Shown: positions 10,946 through 23,400, counted from the first letter of the stretch. The stretch is DNA of 64,000 bases from Mycogone perniciosa (GCA_025331125.1 JAOALB010000201.1:1-64000), one strand, 5' to 3'. Notes: generated by a model not told the origin, from the sequence alone. Made by a program: numbers and translations.

Positions 10946-11638
10946 ATGCCTCGTCGACGCAAGCCCCCGCGCGCCGGCGCGCTCACCGAACTCCCCCCCC
11001 TCAAAATCGCCGCCCAGATCGCCACCCTACAAGCCCTCTACTACTTCGCCGCGCTCTTCCTCATGCTCTTCACCACTCTTGTCGCAGGCATATCCTTCAG
11101 CTTCGACCTAATACTCGGCTGGGACCGCGTGCGCGGCGACACCACCCAAGGCTGGCTCATGGCCTTTGTCTGGGTGTTGGACGGAGGGTTCTGCATGTAC
11201 GTCTCCCTCCTTTTCTTGTGTTCCTTGGACAGTAGGCTGGGAAAGGCATTGAAGCTAACGAACGCCCTCAGGTCCATTGCCATGGTCGCCCTCATTGCGC
11301 GCAGCAAACTCGTCCCCGACTTTGCCCTCACCATCCACTTCCTCCACCTCCTCTTCACATCTCTCTACACGCGCTCCCTCCCCCGCAACTCCATGTGGTG
11401 GATCAGCATGCTCGGCTCCTCTGCCATCGCTGTCGGTCTTGGTATGTGGGGGTGTCGCTACCGTGAGCTTCAGCCCGTCTTCTTCCTCGGCGGCCGAATC
11501 CTCGGGTCCGGCTCCTCCGGGCCCTCCAACAGAAGCGGTGCGGCAGAGGAGGTGCCACTGTCTGCGGCGGGTGAGGATATAGAAGCAGGCCATGGCGCCG
11601 ATGAGTATGAAATGGGCCGGATAAAGTCTGCGGCATAG
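10946..11638 (+). CDS. sys1: Sys1 homologue, Golgi integral membrane protein
   Basis: Multi-pass Golgi protein that recruits the small GTPase Arl3/ARFRP1 and so supports endosome-to-Golgi traffic. Exons are 10946-11196 and 11272-11638, giving 205 residues. The 75-nt intron (GTACGT, branch GCTAAC, CCTCAG) is a multiple of three, so an unspliced reading frame also stays open. Splicing gives GGFCMSIAMVALIARSKLVPDFALTIHFLHLL, which restores the third membrane helix. Four hydrophobic helices are visible, at about 25-50, 70-90, 95-125 and 130-155. Family motifs include FDLILGWDRV, LVPDFALTIHF and SLPRNSMWW. The 50-residue C-terminal tail is polar and cytosolic in this family. Length is slightly above yeast Sys1. 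Confidence 0.9.
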   Translation: MPRRRKPPRAGALTELPPLKIAAQIATLQALYYFAALFLMLFTTLVAGISFSFDLILGWDRVRGDTTQGWLMAFVWVLDGGFCMYVSLLFLCSLDSRLGKALKLTNALRSIAMVALIARSKLVPDFALTIHFLHLLFTSLYTRSLPRNSMWWISMLGSSAIAVGLGMWGCRYRELQPVFFLGGRILGSGSSGPSNRSGAAEEVPLSAAGEDIEAGHGADEYEMGRIKSAA

Positions 11639-12069
11639 AGGAGGAAATGTCTTGGGGGAAATCGTTGAAAACGATATTGGAATAGCGTGCATTGCTCGGC
11701 GTTTTGGGATGTATAGGTTCGATAGACCACATATTGTGCGTAAAGAAGAGAAACAGCATTGATGGATGGATGGGTTGCCCTCAGGGGCATGTATTATTAA
11801 TATGTATCGCGTCGGCATGAAGACGTTGGATCCTGGGAACCAAGGCACAGACAGTACGGAGTAGTAATGATGATAAGAATCATCTCCATGCTTGCCATCG
11901 GCTTTTCCATGGCCTGTTATACCCATACATACACATTACGCCTCCCAGTTGCATCTGAGCTAAAGTACAACAATCCTCATGCATGTCCATGGCTCACCAC
12001 GTAAAAAAAAAAACCCTAGAATCATGCCCGATAACTCGTGTCAGCCTTTCTTCCCCTCTCCTATTGTGT
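11639..12069. other. Convergent 3' flanks, SYS1 and CFT2
   Basis: Sys1 (plus) and Cft2 (minus) converge here. One nonamer copy at 11855-11863 and an A-run near 12003-12012. No gene seen. Confidence 0.45.
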
Positions 12070-15004
12070 CTATGCGCCGGCCACGACAGCAAGGTTATCG
12101 TAAATGGCCCTCTTAACTTCGTACAACGTGCTCCTCTTACCACCGAGTGGTAGTCCTACGCTCTCGACATCGATGCGTCCTTCGGCCGTCTTGCGAACTG
12201 CCACAGAGCCATCCACGACGAGCGTACCCTCACCGCGGAACTCTGCTGAGTGTCCGGCTCCCTGCATCGCACGCCTCAGATCCGCTAACCGCAAGTCGCC
12301 GACATGCAGAGACTGTGCAGCCGAGCGAGCTGCAGAGATGAGGTTTGTGGGGAGCACATCGAGGGTTGGCATGGCAGCCGTATTGGCCGCGTTGGTGAGC
12401 GCAACGGCCATGGACGCAGATTGCTCCATCTTCTGCCGTTTGATAGAGGCATCTTCATCGGCCTGCGCCGGGTCCGACTCCTGAGAGAGGGTCGTGGCTA
12501 GGAGCTGACCAGTGATTGTGACGATGCCCAAACCCCTAACATTCTGCCACTTGAGCCTCTTGACCAGCGGCTCGGCGAGCTTGACGACCCATGCGTTTGT
12601 GTCCATGCTTGCGTCGACCCAGGTGCCCACCTCGGGCGTGAACACATCCACCGCGCGATCGCCGTCTGTGCCGAGCACTGCACGGCAGTCGGCTGCCAGC
12701 GCCATCGTCTCTTCTTGTGTACCGCCCACCAGGATCAATTTTCTTGGCTGGATGAGCGGAATCAGCATGTTGAGACTTCTCTTGTCATGGAGGCCGTTGA
12801 AATCCACCACGGCAATCCGCAGGTTTGTTGTCACTGTCTCGGTGCCGTACACAAGCTTGCACGGGCCGGTTGGTTCCTCGGGCTCTGTATCCTCCACAGT
12901 GTCCAACTCGTCCGCGACGGCATTATCACTGATATCCATGCCGTCTGCATCGTCCGCTGCAAAGGCCCTGTTCATATTTGGTCGCTTGTTGGAGCCAGAA
13001 GCCTGCTTGGCAACGTCGTCCCACTTGCGTTTCTTGCCCAGCTTGTCGTCCTCTGTCGCGACATTCGCGCCAACCAGAGTATCCTCCTCCTTTTCCTCTG
13101 CTCGGAGATAATCTTCCGGTCGAATCAGCTCGCCAAAGTCGTCGGTTCTCTTTCTCCTTATAGCCATAGGGAACGAACGTTCCCTGCCCTTCTTGCCTCG
13201 CGAGTCAAAATCGTATACTCCCTTCTTCTTGATTAATACGTTGATGCCCAGATCTTCATCCTTGAGAACCACATTCTTGCGGCCAGCTTGACCCATCGTG
13301 GCTGACACGGTAAGCGCCTTGCCCTGCTGTTCACCGTCCTCATCTTCCGAGTCGGACGATGATTCAGACGAGGCGTCATCCACAACATCGGCGGATGCTT
13401 CCAGCGCACCGGCACCGACTGCTTGTTGGGTTGCCTGCAGCTGCCTTTGCGTTGCGAGCCATTGTTGGTAAATAACAAGCTCATCCCCTTCAAGAGGTTC
13501 ACGGCGTGCCTCCCGAATCTCCAGCTCTCGGCCGCCACCATAGACCATCTCGAGATTGTCCCCACCGCTGGTCTGCTCAACTGAAACACCATCTCTCCTC
13601 TCTCTCCACCACTCCCACAGTGTCCTGGAGATCGAGGGCTCATGGCTCTTTGCCATGCCGGGCCGTTCCGTCAAAATGACCAAGTTCCTCGAGTCCCTTA
13701 CCAAGCCCTTGACCAAATCCTTTGACAATCCCCAATCCATGCTTGCATCGCTGGCAAGGATCACACGGCCTTGCGTTTCGCCATTTTCGATATCGCGACT
13801 TAACAACTTTGCAATCTGTGCCTTTCGCTCTAACAGCCGCAAGTACTTGAAGTCAAACGGTCCACCTTCTTTTCTTTCGTTATTCCCATTGACTTTGCGC
13901 TGGCCCTCAGCAAAGGCCTCAAACTCTTGCACAATATTGTTGTCCATCCACTCCAGCATGCTTCGTGCATATCGCATGGTGCTCGACACATTCCGGCCCG
14001 CCAAGTATAGCTTGGTGGACTTCAGCACACCATCCTTATTCACAGCGTCGGTCCTCCAAGCGTGTTCGAGAAGGTATGACATTTCCAGGACTCGGGCACT
14101 CGAGTCAACAGGGATAAGCACTGTGCCGCCCCGAGTCACACAGGCCTTGATCATCTCGATCAATTGCTCGTCTCGCTTCGCACGGCCACCGGCTTGTGCG
14201 TTCTTGTCGGCACCACGACTGCTGCAGATCAAGGCCGTAGGCTTGCGCAATTGCTCGATGACCTCGGCACCACCTCCTCCCGCACCGCCGAGCCAGGCGG
14301 CACCAGCAAACACGTTCTCGCGAGCTTGGTTCCAATCCACTGCATACACAATTGACTCCAGTCCATGTTGAATATGCCATATCGTACCACCGAGAGTGTG
14401 ACCTGAGTTGTAGGCCGTAATCGTAAGTCCATTTAGGGGAGGAGAGAAGGGCGAGGACAGCGGTTGATGAGGTTGGGAATACTTTAGTGGTTGTATTAGA
14501 GAAAAGTATCTCGCGATCTCATCTGGTGTGGGGGATTGGAGGAGCAGGTCCTGGGCTGTTGTTGCGGTTTGAGAGTACGCATATGCCGTCTCGGAGAGGG
14601 AGCTCTTGCGAATCGTTGTTGCCGCTGCCGGAGTCGACGAATAGAGGTCCTGCGTCAGGGTCCGTCCAAGATCGATAACCGGTCGAGTCGCATAAACAGG
14701 AATGCGCGTAAAGAGCGCAATGTTTTTGCAGCAATGAGCGTAGGCGGCGAGATGCGACACTGTCGCATGCGTAAGGAGAATCAGGGAGAGCGTGGGAACT
14801 TGTCTGTTGAACCGGCGTTAGCCCTCCTCATCTTCAAAGAAGCATTCCTCAAACTCACTTTTCAAGCTCCTCGAGCTTCTCACTGTCAAAGGACTCATCC
14901 CAGCCCAGGTCAACAAGCACCTTGACCCCTCCATCGAGCTCCAGGAGGGATTGCGATGCGAGCGACTCCGAGAGGGCGCCCTGGAGGGGGCAGAAAGTGA
15001 ACAT
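12070..15004 (-). CDS. cft2: Cleavage and polyadenylation factor subunit Cft2 (CPSF100)
   Basis: Subunit of the nuclear complex that cleaves and polyadenylates pre-mRNA 3' ends. Exon 1 is 14859-15004 and exon 2 is 12070-14803, giving 959 residues. The start gives MFTFCPLQGALSESLASQSL, matching the conserved N-terminus of the family. The 55-nt intron (GTGAGT to TTCAACAG) joins LEELEK to QVPTLSLILLTH. A metallo-beta-lactamase/beta-CASP fold is present, but the zinc motif HxHxDH of the active paralogue CPSF73 is replaced by THATVSHL, as in the catalytically silent CPSF100 branch. Further landmarks are YNSGHTLGGTIWHI, YAVDWNQARENVF and the beta-CASP region with LIPVDSSARVLEM. A long Glu/Asp/Ser-rich insertion (around residues 515-540) and a C-terminal PRKLILVGGTQEET domain are also visible. 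Several long antisense frames here are shadows. Confidence 0.95.
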
Positions 15005-15305
15005 GATGGATCTCCCGCTGCGATCGCAATTGTTCAGTCGTATTGCCGCAGCATGGTTCAGGGAAGAACCGCGAAGTTGTCGAGCCTCTTGGTCAAGCTA
15101 TTACAAATGAGCGACAGCTCTCCTCTCGTACTCTGTACCACATGCAATAAGAAATCTGACGACGCGACCAGACCAGCGTCAGCAATTCTCTTGACGTGAA
15201 TGATGACAGGGGTGGAATCGGAACCGGCCAAGAGATTATCCGAGACACTGGCCATGCTCTTGAGCCAGTTTCCGCCTCACCAGGCACCAACAAACACCTG
15301 GCATC

Positions 15306-15402
15306 GCCCGGTTAGCTCAATCGGTAGAGCGTGAGACTCTTACGAGGCACACGTTCTGATGTTGCAATCTCAAGGTTGCGGGTTCGACCCCCGCATCGGG
15401 CT
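15306..15402 (+). tRNA. tRNA-Lys (anticodon CTT) with a 24-nt intron
   Basis: GCCCGGT pairs with ATCGGGC in the acceptor stem. The D arm AGCTCAATCGGTAGAGC and T arm GCGGG-TTCGACC-CCCGC are canonical. The anticodon stem TGAGA/TCTCA encloses loop CTCTTAA, interrupted after A37 by an intron at 15343-15366. The anticodon CTT reads AAG. A T-rich stretch follows and can terminate Pol III. It sits 302 nt upstream of the divergently oriented CFT2 gene. Confidence 0.96.
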
Positions 15403-17034
15403 TTTCCTATATTTCCAAGACCGAGATGTCCAGGCAGTTCTTTTTTTCTGTCTTTCTTTCGTTTTTTTTTTTTACTTGATAGCCTTTCTTCTTCTTTTTG
15501 CAAGTTGGTCGGTCCTCTTGCTACATTTGTCAATCTCCACTGTGATTATGGCTGACTGAGCATGTGCGATGCGAACAACTTTAGAGTCTCCTTGTGCTCA
15601 ATCGGCCCGAACTTTGATATCCTGGCTCAACCTGATCAATAATCAAAATAAAGCTGACATATACAAAGGACTACTTATATAATAAGAAATAGTATCCACA
15701 GAAGAAGAATTACTCTATCTAGATACTGGATAGTTATCTTGCATGTATTGTCAGCCCTGTCTTTTAGGCTATTATGACCTGTTCGCTTTCGCTGACGATT
15801 CCACAACACCCTGCCATGGGTTGCCGTGATCTGATGCCGAACAAGAAAAAGTGTTGTCATCATGGGCATGAAACCAGCCAGTTACCATTACATCGGCTTA
15901 TACATACATACTCGGCTCGGCATACCCATACACTCACTGCAAGACAAAGTGCTCATCACGGCTTACCAATATACAACACAGAGAGAGTATGCACGACTCG
16001 CATTTCTACACACACACCCCGCCCCCACACTCTACTACCAGCAACTTGTTAGATTAGGTCAAAAACAAGCTTCTCTCTTGTTCTCTCCGTCTATCTCCGT
16101 CCACCCTCTGCTATTCCCGCTCCACAGCCACAATCCCTTGCCTCGCGCTCGCTTGAGACCTGCTGACACATATCTCGGCATCTTTCTGCCGTAATACCGA
16201 GCGTTCGCAGTTCGCAGCGTGTACGAAGTACATACGGAGTACTATAATAACCCGTACAGAGAGACGGCAGCACCCCGCACAGAGTACTGCTTTCCAGGAT
16301 GCCGCGCGGCTCAAGGGTCAGCTCACCACATAGTTTACACTTGGCTTTGCAGTACATACGATGCAGCGAATGGTCACATTCATAATAGATAATACACTTT
16401 GAATAGAATTTTGATCTATGCCGTGAGGCGTGGTCCATTCCATGCCAATGCCAGATGGGCCCAATCATAAGTCGCACAGAGAACGCCGCAAACGTCACAA
16501 GACAGTGCCTCCGGAACTACCCCTTACGGCAACTCTCGATCTCGTGCCCAAGTTTCTCTAAACGACAGAGTACTTCGTACATACATGGAAATCGCCAAGA
16601 AGCTTACGGTAAACACGAAAAGACAGCATCGCTCAATGAACAAGGTGCGAAGATGGATCGAAATTTCATCATTCCTGCACATATATACTACATGAACTGA
16701 GCAAGTCGTGGTACACGACACAAAACTCCTTCACGCCAAGCCGAAGCTATCGGCCGTTCCCCGTAACCCCCATTCCATAGCAAATGCAGATGAAAAGTCC
16801 CAAAGCCAAAACGCTGAAAAAACTCCATGGGGCAAATTAAGTGGACAAATCCACCTGACCATCCCGCCCCTTGCTTGCGATCCCCAAGCGCCAGAACAAT
16901 GCAAAATACGAGTCGTGAGAGATGCAGCCCCCCAAAATGATGAAATCTATGTGTAAAGAAATCTGTCATATTTGTTCGCCTCCAGAAGAAGCAACATATT
17001 GACTTTATGCGTTTGCATCCATGACGTCACAGTC
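15403..17034. other. Intergenic: tRNA-Lys downstream region and 3' flank of the WOPR gene
   Basis: T-rich run at 15440-15475 after the tRNA. Nonamer copy at 16233-16241 and TACTTCGTA forms near 16213 and 16570. A minus-strand cysteine-rich open frame at 16091-16498 is listed separately with low confidence. Otherwise nothing seen. Confidence 0.4.
16091..16498 (-). CDS. Possible small cysteine-rich protein (weak)
   Basis: A 135-codon open frame whose centre reads CDHSLHRMYCKAKCKLCGEL. The arrangement C-X10-C-X3-C-X2-C resembles small zinc-binding proteins common in fungi. No family is recognised, the N-terminal start is unsure, no intron is needed, and the last 40 residues look random. It overlaps a stretch with the dispersed nonamer, which otherwise avoids coding sequence. 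I keep it only as a candidate. Confidence 0.2.
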   Translation of the reverse strand: MTFAAFSVRLMIGPIWHWHGMDHASRHRSKFYSKCIIYYECDHSLHRMYCKAKCKLCGELTLEPRGILESSTLCGVLPSLCTGYYSTPYVLRTRCELRTLGITAERCRDMCQQVSSEREARDCGCGAGIAEGGRR

Positions 17035-18468
17035 CTAGATGCAGAACTTGCGGTCCAGCATCCGCAACGCTCGAGCGTCTTCGCTGACACCGCCCTTCTC
17101 AGCGAGCGCAATTCCTGTTGTTCTGGGGCTGCTGCTGGCACTGCCGTTGGGTCCATGATTTATGCTGCCCGATTCACTGCTGGACGGCGTTGGGTGCAGC
17201 AGAGCTGATAGACTTGCCTTGTTGCCATTGGTGCTGTGAAGATCCAGGTGCGAAGTCTGAGGGGGACTGGCACTGATGGCCCGCGTAGGTGGCGTGTTCA
17301 GCCCGCTGTGGGAGGTGACGGAAGTGCTGTGGGCAACTGCGTTCAGGGCTGGAAGAGGGCCGTGGCTCTTCTTTTCCGAGCTAATCCGGTGGTCACCAAT
17401 GGCTGCTTGAGCAGCGGCCTGCAAGTTGTGTGGGTGGGGAGTGTCGTGAATCCGAGGCGGCGGCGGTCCTTGTGAGTAAGGCTGGCTTTGGTATGGTAGA
17501 CCCATGGGCTTTGCAGGGCTTTGCAGCGGTGGGAGCGGCGTGCGTTCATACGCAGGAGTAGGAGCAGAAGCATGTGAATGTTGGTGCTGGTGCTGGTGCG
17601 GGTGTGAGTAGTGAGGCGGAGGATAAGGATGAGATGGAGGATAAGGGTGAGACGGGTGTGACGGGTGTGATTGCGAGGCGTATGGAGGAGGCAGATGCTG
17701 GCCAGCAGGAGGGTAAGGAGCTGGGTGATAGTGGCCGTATGGAGGAGTAGCAACGGGCGACGGCGGCCATCCGTAGCCAGACTGGGCGTAATGAGGATTG
17801 TATGGTGGGTGATGAGGCCCGTGAGGGTGATGCTGAGGTGCAATCATATATGGCTGCTGCATTGGGGCCCTCGTAAGCGCTGGAGTCTGGTTCGTCTCGC
17901 CCATGCTCGACTCGGGATACATGCCCTTGACTGGAACGATTCCCCGCAGTGAGGGATCAGTGCTAGGCTGAGGGAGCTCAGGTTGGCCTGGTTGTGGTCG
18001 AGAGTAGTATGAGATCAGGTGCAGGTGCTGGCCGGTTGATGTCGTGATGCTGAATGACTGCTTCATTAATCCGTCGGCTTTGTATCGATAGCCCTCGGGC
18101 TCGCCATCGTCGTGGTCGTCGTCACTACTGCGACCAGAGTCTGGTGTCTTGCCATTGCCTCGCCTGCCTCCAAACCCGCCGCCTCGCTTGCCCTCCATTT
18201 CTCTGTACGTCAAGAAGCTGCCGGATACTCTGCTGGCACTCCAAGATTTTCCATCGGTCCACCGCCTCATGCCGGCTTCCCTCTCATCCCACACAAAAAC
18301 GGAACCAGATCGAATGGATTGCCTTTCCTTCTCCGATAGTCGTCGCTGCACTCGAGGTAGTAGACCCAGCCGACAAGCTTCAAACAGCTTGATGGCATCG
18401 GCTGGAGTCCGTACATATCCGTGGTATGTCTCCATCTTTTCAGATGCTATGGACTCGGATTTGTACAT
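17035..18468 (-). CDS. WOPR-domain transcription factor, Pac2-like (Gti1/Pac2 family)
   Basis: Fungal DNA-binding regulator of development, nutrient response and often virulence. One exon, up to 477 residues. The WOPR fold is split in two conserved halves, as is typical. The first is residues 12-94 (HGYVRTPADAIKLFEACRLG, then RSGSVFVWDEREAGMRRWTD and WSASRVSGSFLTYREMEG). The second is residues 125-157 (GYRYKADGLMKQSFSI, HLHLISYYSR). The wording of the first half is closer to the Pac2 branch than to the Wor1/Ryp1/Sge1 branch, which usually has SPSRILGNFL (inference from memory of the families). The remaining 300 residues are Pro/His/Tyr/Gln-rich and disordered, with repeated HPSHP and HQHQH units. 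The start could be Met1 at 18468 or the Met at 18435 directly before the domain. The 3' end lies at 17035. Confidence 0.88.
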   Translation of the reverse strand: MYKSESIASEKMETYHGYVRTPADAIKLFEACRLGLLPRVQRRLSEKERQSIRSGSVFVWDEREAGMRRWTDGKSWSASRVSGSFLTYREMEGKRGGGFGGRRGNGKTPDSGRSSDDDHDDGEPEGYRYKADGLMKQSFSITTSTGQHLHLISYYSRPQPGQPELPQPSTDPSLRGIVPVKGMYPESSMGETNQTPALTRAPMQQPYMIAPQHHPHGPHHPPYNPHYAQSGYGWPPSPVATPPYGHYHPAPYPPAGQHLPPPYASQSHPSHPSHPYPPSHPYPPPHYSHPHQHQHQHSHASAPTPAYERTPLPPLQSPAKPMGLPYQSQPYSQGPPPPRIHDTPHPHNLQAAAQAAIGDHRISSEKKSHGPLPALNAVAHSTSVTSHSGLNTPPTRAISASPPQTSHLDLHSTNGNKASLSALLHPTPSSSESGSINHGPNGSASSSPRTTGIALAEKGGVSEDARALRMLDRKFCI

Positions 18469-20450
18469 GTGGATGTTCTTGGTTGAAATACGGTGGTGAG
18501 ATGAAGGGGCTGGAACCGCTCAAGCGCGCTGGCTTGGGGTGTTTCTCGGGGTGCCCGGAAGACGTGATTCGCTCTCTGCTGTCAGAATTACAGCAGGCTG
18601 GCGCCAATGCGAGTAAAGGAAGAAGATTTAATGGTATGTAACTGTGAATACGAGTTAGCTACGTCACAGGCTCTCTCTTGGACCGTGACAAATACGACAA
18701 TGGGCAAAATTGAACGAATAGATTGGCGAGCGTGCAGACTTGGCAGGATATTGAGAGCGAGGGGACAGCGTCAGATGATGGCCAGAGCAGCATCTGGGCC
18801 ATATGTACTCCGGATCAGTACATTACACTGCGGGCCCACAGACAGAGTGACACACTGGCGCGTGAGGAAGCAAATGGCTTCAAAGTCGCTCGTTTCTTGT
18901 CTGGATAGATGCCGTAGGAGTCGGTTCACCAGACCCTCGCTCGACTGATATTCCATTTTGGTTTGATGGTGATGCCGCTTGGCGATGTGCAGGAGAAGAT
19001 TCGCAACGGGGAGCATGTGCCATTCTCCACTGCGTCTTGAGCAAATGTGCAGCCATGTAGGCAACAACACTGCTTCTCCTTGCATGAAAGCCGCGTAGCG
19101 CACTCGCACTTCTGGATTCCACCTTCGCCAGACAGGGCGGGCTTTGATGCGGCGAACAGCTCAGGACAAAGAAGGGAGTACAACAACGCCTCAGCCTGGG
19201 AACACTAGATCCATGCAGGCAGCCTCGGGAAACAATCGCCAGTTGCATGGAGACACGCGGGAGGAGTCATCGCAAAGGCCGAGAAAAAGGTCAGACGGAG
19301 AGAGCATACCTCTGTGAGGGCGGCCTGAGAGTGAGAGAAGCGTCGGGGCTGAAGATGGCGTGCTGTCTGTCTAGACTCTGCCGTCTCTTTGATGCATATA
19401 AAGGCGCAAGCGTGGTGTTTGGCAGATGGACATGTAAAGCAGGAAGCCAGAGCTGAACAGACGACAAGGTTAAGTTAAACTCAAGGATAGAGGATTTAGA
19501 TTTAAAAAGGGCATGAAGAGAAACGAACTGGAAAGGACAACAGGAAGCGAGGGAGAATTAAGGTTGGGCAAACCGACCAGCCAGGTGTGGTCCAGGATGG
19601 ATAAATCGGCTCGTTGACGCAGGGACGTGTGGTGGTGTGGAGAGACGAGGGGAGGGGGGTATGGTGTATGCTAAGAGGGGTGGGGTCTGAGGAGTGTGAA
19701 TCAAGTTCGGGTTCGGGGAAGCCATGGGGAGCTTCTGGGAACGGGGAGTGAATGAATCGATGAAAGGGGTGGGCTGATAGCAGTCGAGAAGACAGATAAG
19801 CTATACATAGAGTGTGTACGAGTATGTGATGGAGATGCCGGCGATATTGCCGTTCCAGCTGCATATCAAGCAGGGTGGGGAGCCAACAAAACACACAATG
19901 ATGCAAAGGAAGCAGAGCCAAGACAAGAAGAAGAAGTGAAAACCGGGTTTGCCTACCGTTGGATGATTGCAGTACACCGGATCGTGCACACAAGGTTCGG
20001 GCGATTATGCCACAACGTTGCCCTTCGCTTCAAGTCGCAACGGTGCGCCGTTTCGGCTTCCAATCTCCTTCTCTCCTCTCCCGTGTCGTCTGAGCAGGTA
20101 CGAGAAGGAAGTGATTCGCCTGGGTGTATGAGAGTTGCACAGTTTGAGCGAGTCGCACGAAGCTATGCGGACGATGGACACGACACTCGTTTGACTAGAC
20201 ACTGACAAAACGGACTTCCCAGCTATCGGCCCCCATAAGTGTACCCGATCCTCCGGATAGAAAATTGGGAGCGATGGAAGAGGAAGAATTTGCGAGAGAA
20301 AAAAACATCAACGGGGCCAGGAATAAGGAACACGAGGACGAAGGACGGGCAGCAGGAAGTAGCCTGGGAAAAGCGGGAATGCGAAATTGTGTGGGGTGTC
20401 GGGAATAAAATAATAATAAAATCCAACTTCCATCGCGAGCCAAGAAATAG
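18469..20450 (-). promoter_or_regulatory. Long upstream region / probable transcript leader of the WOPR gene
   Basis: About 2 kb without a conserved gene. The part at about 19500-20450 is C/T-rich on the minus strand (long stretches of CTC, TTCCC and CACCC), and all frames are broken by short ORFs with Leu/Ser/Pro/His-rich translations. This is typical of long 5' UTRs and promoters of fungal developmental regulators. Splice-like signals occur but I cannot define exons. Inference from composition and position only. Confidence 0.4.
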
Positions 20451-23400
20451 TTAAATATTTAAGTCAGTTAATAAGGCACACAAAATGCACCCCTTGCTTC
20501 CTTGGCGTTGGACTGACTCTTGGGCAAGGCGATCGTCAGCTTTTTTTTTTTGCCCAAAAAAAGAGTCGGTTCCACCGTGGCTTGTCCTTCAAGGGGCGTG
20601 TTTTTGTGCAGTTGTTGTAAGGCAGCATGCGGTACCAGTGGAGTGGGCAGCAGGACATACGGCCCGTATGAGAACGTACGAGTACCACTACGGCGACGAC
20701 TACTACCAGCCCTACGAGGATGCAAAGGATTCCTTCTCCGTAAGCTTATTCTCAATAGTACCTTGTAGGTATTTGCTGGCCAGAGAGGCCTTCGTTTACG
20801 CCACTGCTCGGGTTAGGGGTGTGAGACTAGGAGTACGGGACTCCGTAGTAGTACTACTACCCCTACTTACTACCTACAAATCTCAGTGTGTGAGCGGTGC
20901 AGGCGCTGTCTGGCCCTTCTAGCTCCCCTATAATACTCGTACTAGTTACAACAGCCTCCCTAAACAACGCCAAGGGTCGCTCTGCCTGGGTAAGTCGGCA
21001 CGTTATGCCCACACCCATATCGGCCTAGAGCTCAAAGGTTTCGAGTCATTCACATCCGATATGATAGCCCTGTAAACCCCCAATAGCAGCCCTTTGGCTT
21101 CTATACCGAAAACCGAGTGGGTAGTATGGGTGCGGGTTATAGGCGTTGCGGGCATCAGGCATGATTTTAGCTCTTGTCGACTTACTACTCTCTGCTTATG
21201 GATTGCTGACATCATGATACTATTAATGATCAAGTGAATTCCTAAACCTGGTGAAGGGGGATGTCGTCCGATGGAGTATGAGGGTCGCGTACGCCGCAAA
21301 AGTCAACATGCTAGAGCTTCAATGGCCACATTGTACGGAGTACTTCGTAGATAGATGTGTTTTGCCATGTCTTCCAGGTTTGGTCTTACAAGAGGGCTAG
21401 TTTCCTTGCTATGTCTTTGACAGAATTCTTCGATGCCTTCATATGCACGAATATGCTTCTATTGACTCTAATCCTTAATGTCAGAACGCAATTACCCATC
21501 CCACGCCGAACATAACATTCGGAATAAAACAAATCAGATCGTTCTTCTTTACTGTCACAACACCCGTATGGGAAGGAAAATGGAATTCAGGAAGCACCCA
21601 ATGCATGAGTATCGCCGGGAACACCATCGGGAATCTCCTACCGTCTGGAAATAATATTAGGACATATCCGCATAGGCTCTCCCCATAACACACGGACCAT
21701 CTCATCTTCTCCCCTCATGATAACAGGTTAATTTCATCCAAAACATGCCGTGTGCCACTGAATCAATCTGGGGTTTAAGCTTTCGTGCCGGCAAATACTA
21801 GCAGAGTCGTCGGTTCAGACGCATAAGGCGGTGGATGATGAGGCCGACGCCGAATGTTCCAAGCTTCCGAATGTCTTGTAAGGAGTACTCGTAGTACGGA
21901 GTATGATCTTGTGCACGAATAGATATTGGCTCGGTGGATAACACGAGGTTCGGGCGAATCGGTTTAGCCTTGTCTCAGTCCCTTGGTGCGCACCCCCCAC
22001 AAAATGAGACGAAGGAAGATGACGTCGCAGCTAAAAATGCCGAGCCGGCACCGACGGCTTCGCAGGGAACACGCTTGAATTTTGGCATAATAAATGCGCA
22101 TAATGGTACATAAGCTCGGGCACTCTCCGACTGGCATCTGCACGCACGGCAATGTATTTAGGTCGGATTAAACAATGATTGAGTCAGGAGCTTCATATAC
22201 TCCGTACGAGTATTAGATAGTAGTGAATTTAATAATTGCCGTAAACATCCAGCATCCAGTGGGAGGCATACATAATTGACGCGGCGGAGTGCGTGCACAG
22301 TCTAGATTTGCAGGCCGGGTAATCGGCTTTCGGACAATGATCCTGCAACCACAAATCCGTGGCCCAATTCTGTCGTTTCAGCCAGTAAAAAAGGGCCATT
22401 TCAAATATGCGCGAATCACTTGCCTAATTGTTCGAAACATTATTGATTTGCGTGTCTTGTTTCTTTATCCCTCGCGCCAAGTAACTGGTATAGGTCCGTG
22501 TGTGTCCAATGGCAATGGCCGAGAACCGAACACATGTTACGTAGCATCCTCTGATGATTCCATTACGTGGTCCCTCTTGCATCTATGTACGGAGTAAACT
22601 GGGAGGAATAAGTAATAATAATAACAATAATATAATAATAATACCAGATGCAGCATACTGACGGCCTGTACTCGTACTTAGTAGCAGCTTACAAAGTCGC
22701 ATTAACTGGGTTCGGAAATGGACGACGTGCCCCATAAAAGTCCGTATCATTTGTAATATTTCCGAGGTCGGGATTCCAAAGCAGCTAACGGGGTTTGTAC
22801 AACAAGAACACGGCTAACGCGGCCGGAAAAAGAGCACTCAGCTGCAGCCATGGTTCACTCAGCCTTGGAAAGCAACGGGGTTGCGCGTTTAAGCATGAAT
22901 TTAAGCGTTGTCAGCCACTCGGCTTGGCACGGAAGCCTATTCCGTTTGATAACACCATTAGTCTCTGGGCATCCCCTTTGATCGTTAGGAGCAAGATGAG
23001 ACCTCCAAGTAGAATGGTCTCTGCTTTCCGTATCTAATACGACTTGCCTTTGCTCTTCTTGTGTAATGTTCTTGATGATTATGTTTCCACTCAGGTCCGT
23101 GGGAAAGCATCTCGATCGTTGGAGATTGCCATGCTTTCTTGGTGGAAATGGTGGCTTAAGCCTAGTGGTGACTTTTGGGCGTTGGCGCACACGAAGGGTG
23201 CCGTGCTTGCCGACTTGGCTCCAGAGGGGTGATATTTTGTCTCATGTGTGTTTCTCAGTCTGATTTTCACAGTGTTTTCTGATTTGTGTGCTCTGTATTC
23301 CCGGCACGATATGCTACAGAGTTACGTGGCATCAAAGACAGTCTATCCGCCTCCCCAATGCCTGCCCAAAATATGAGTATTCTCCTTTTTTGGGGCCGTG

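Noticed and set aside
12512..14371. Long plus-strand open frames (199 and 271 codons) opposite CFT2
   Set aside because: Antisense shadows of a well-supported coding exon; Ser/Arg-rich translations with no family features.
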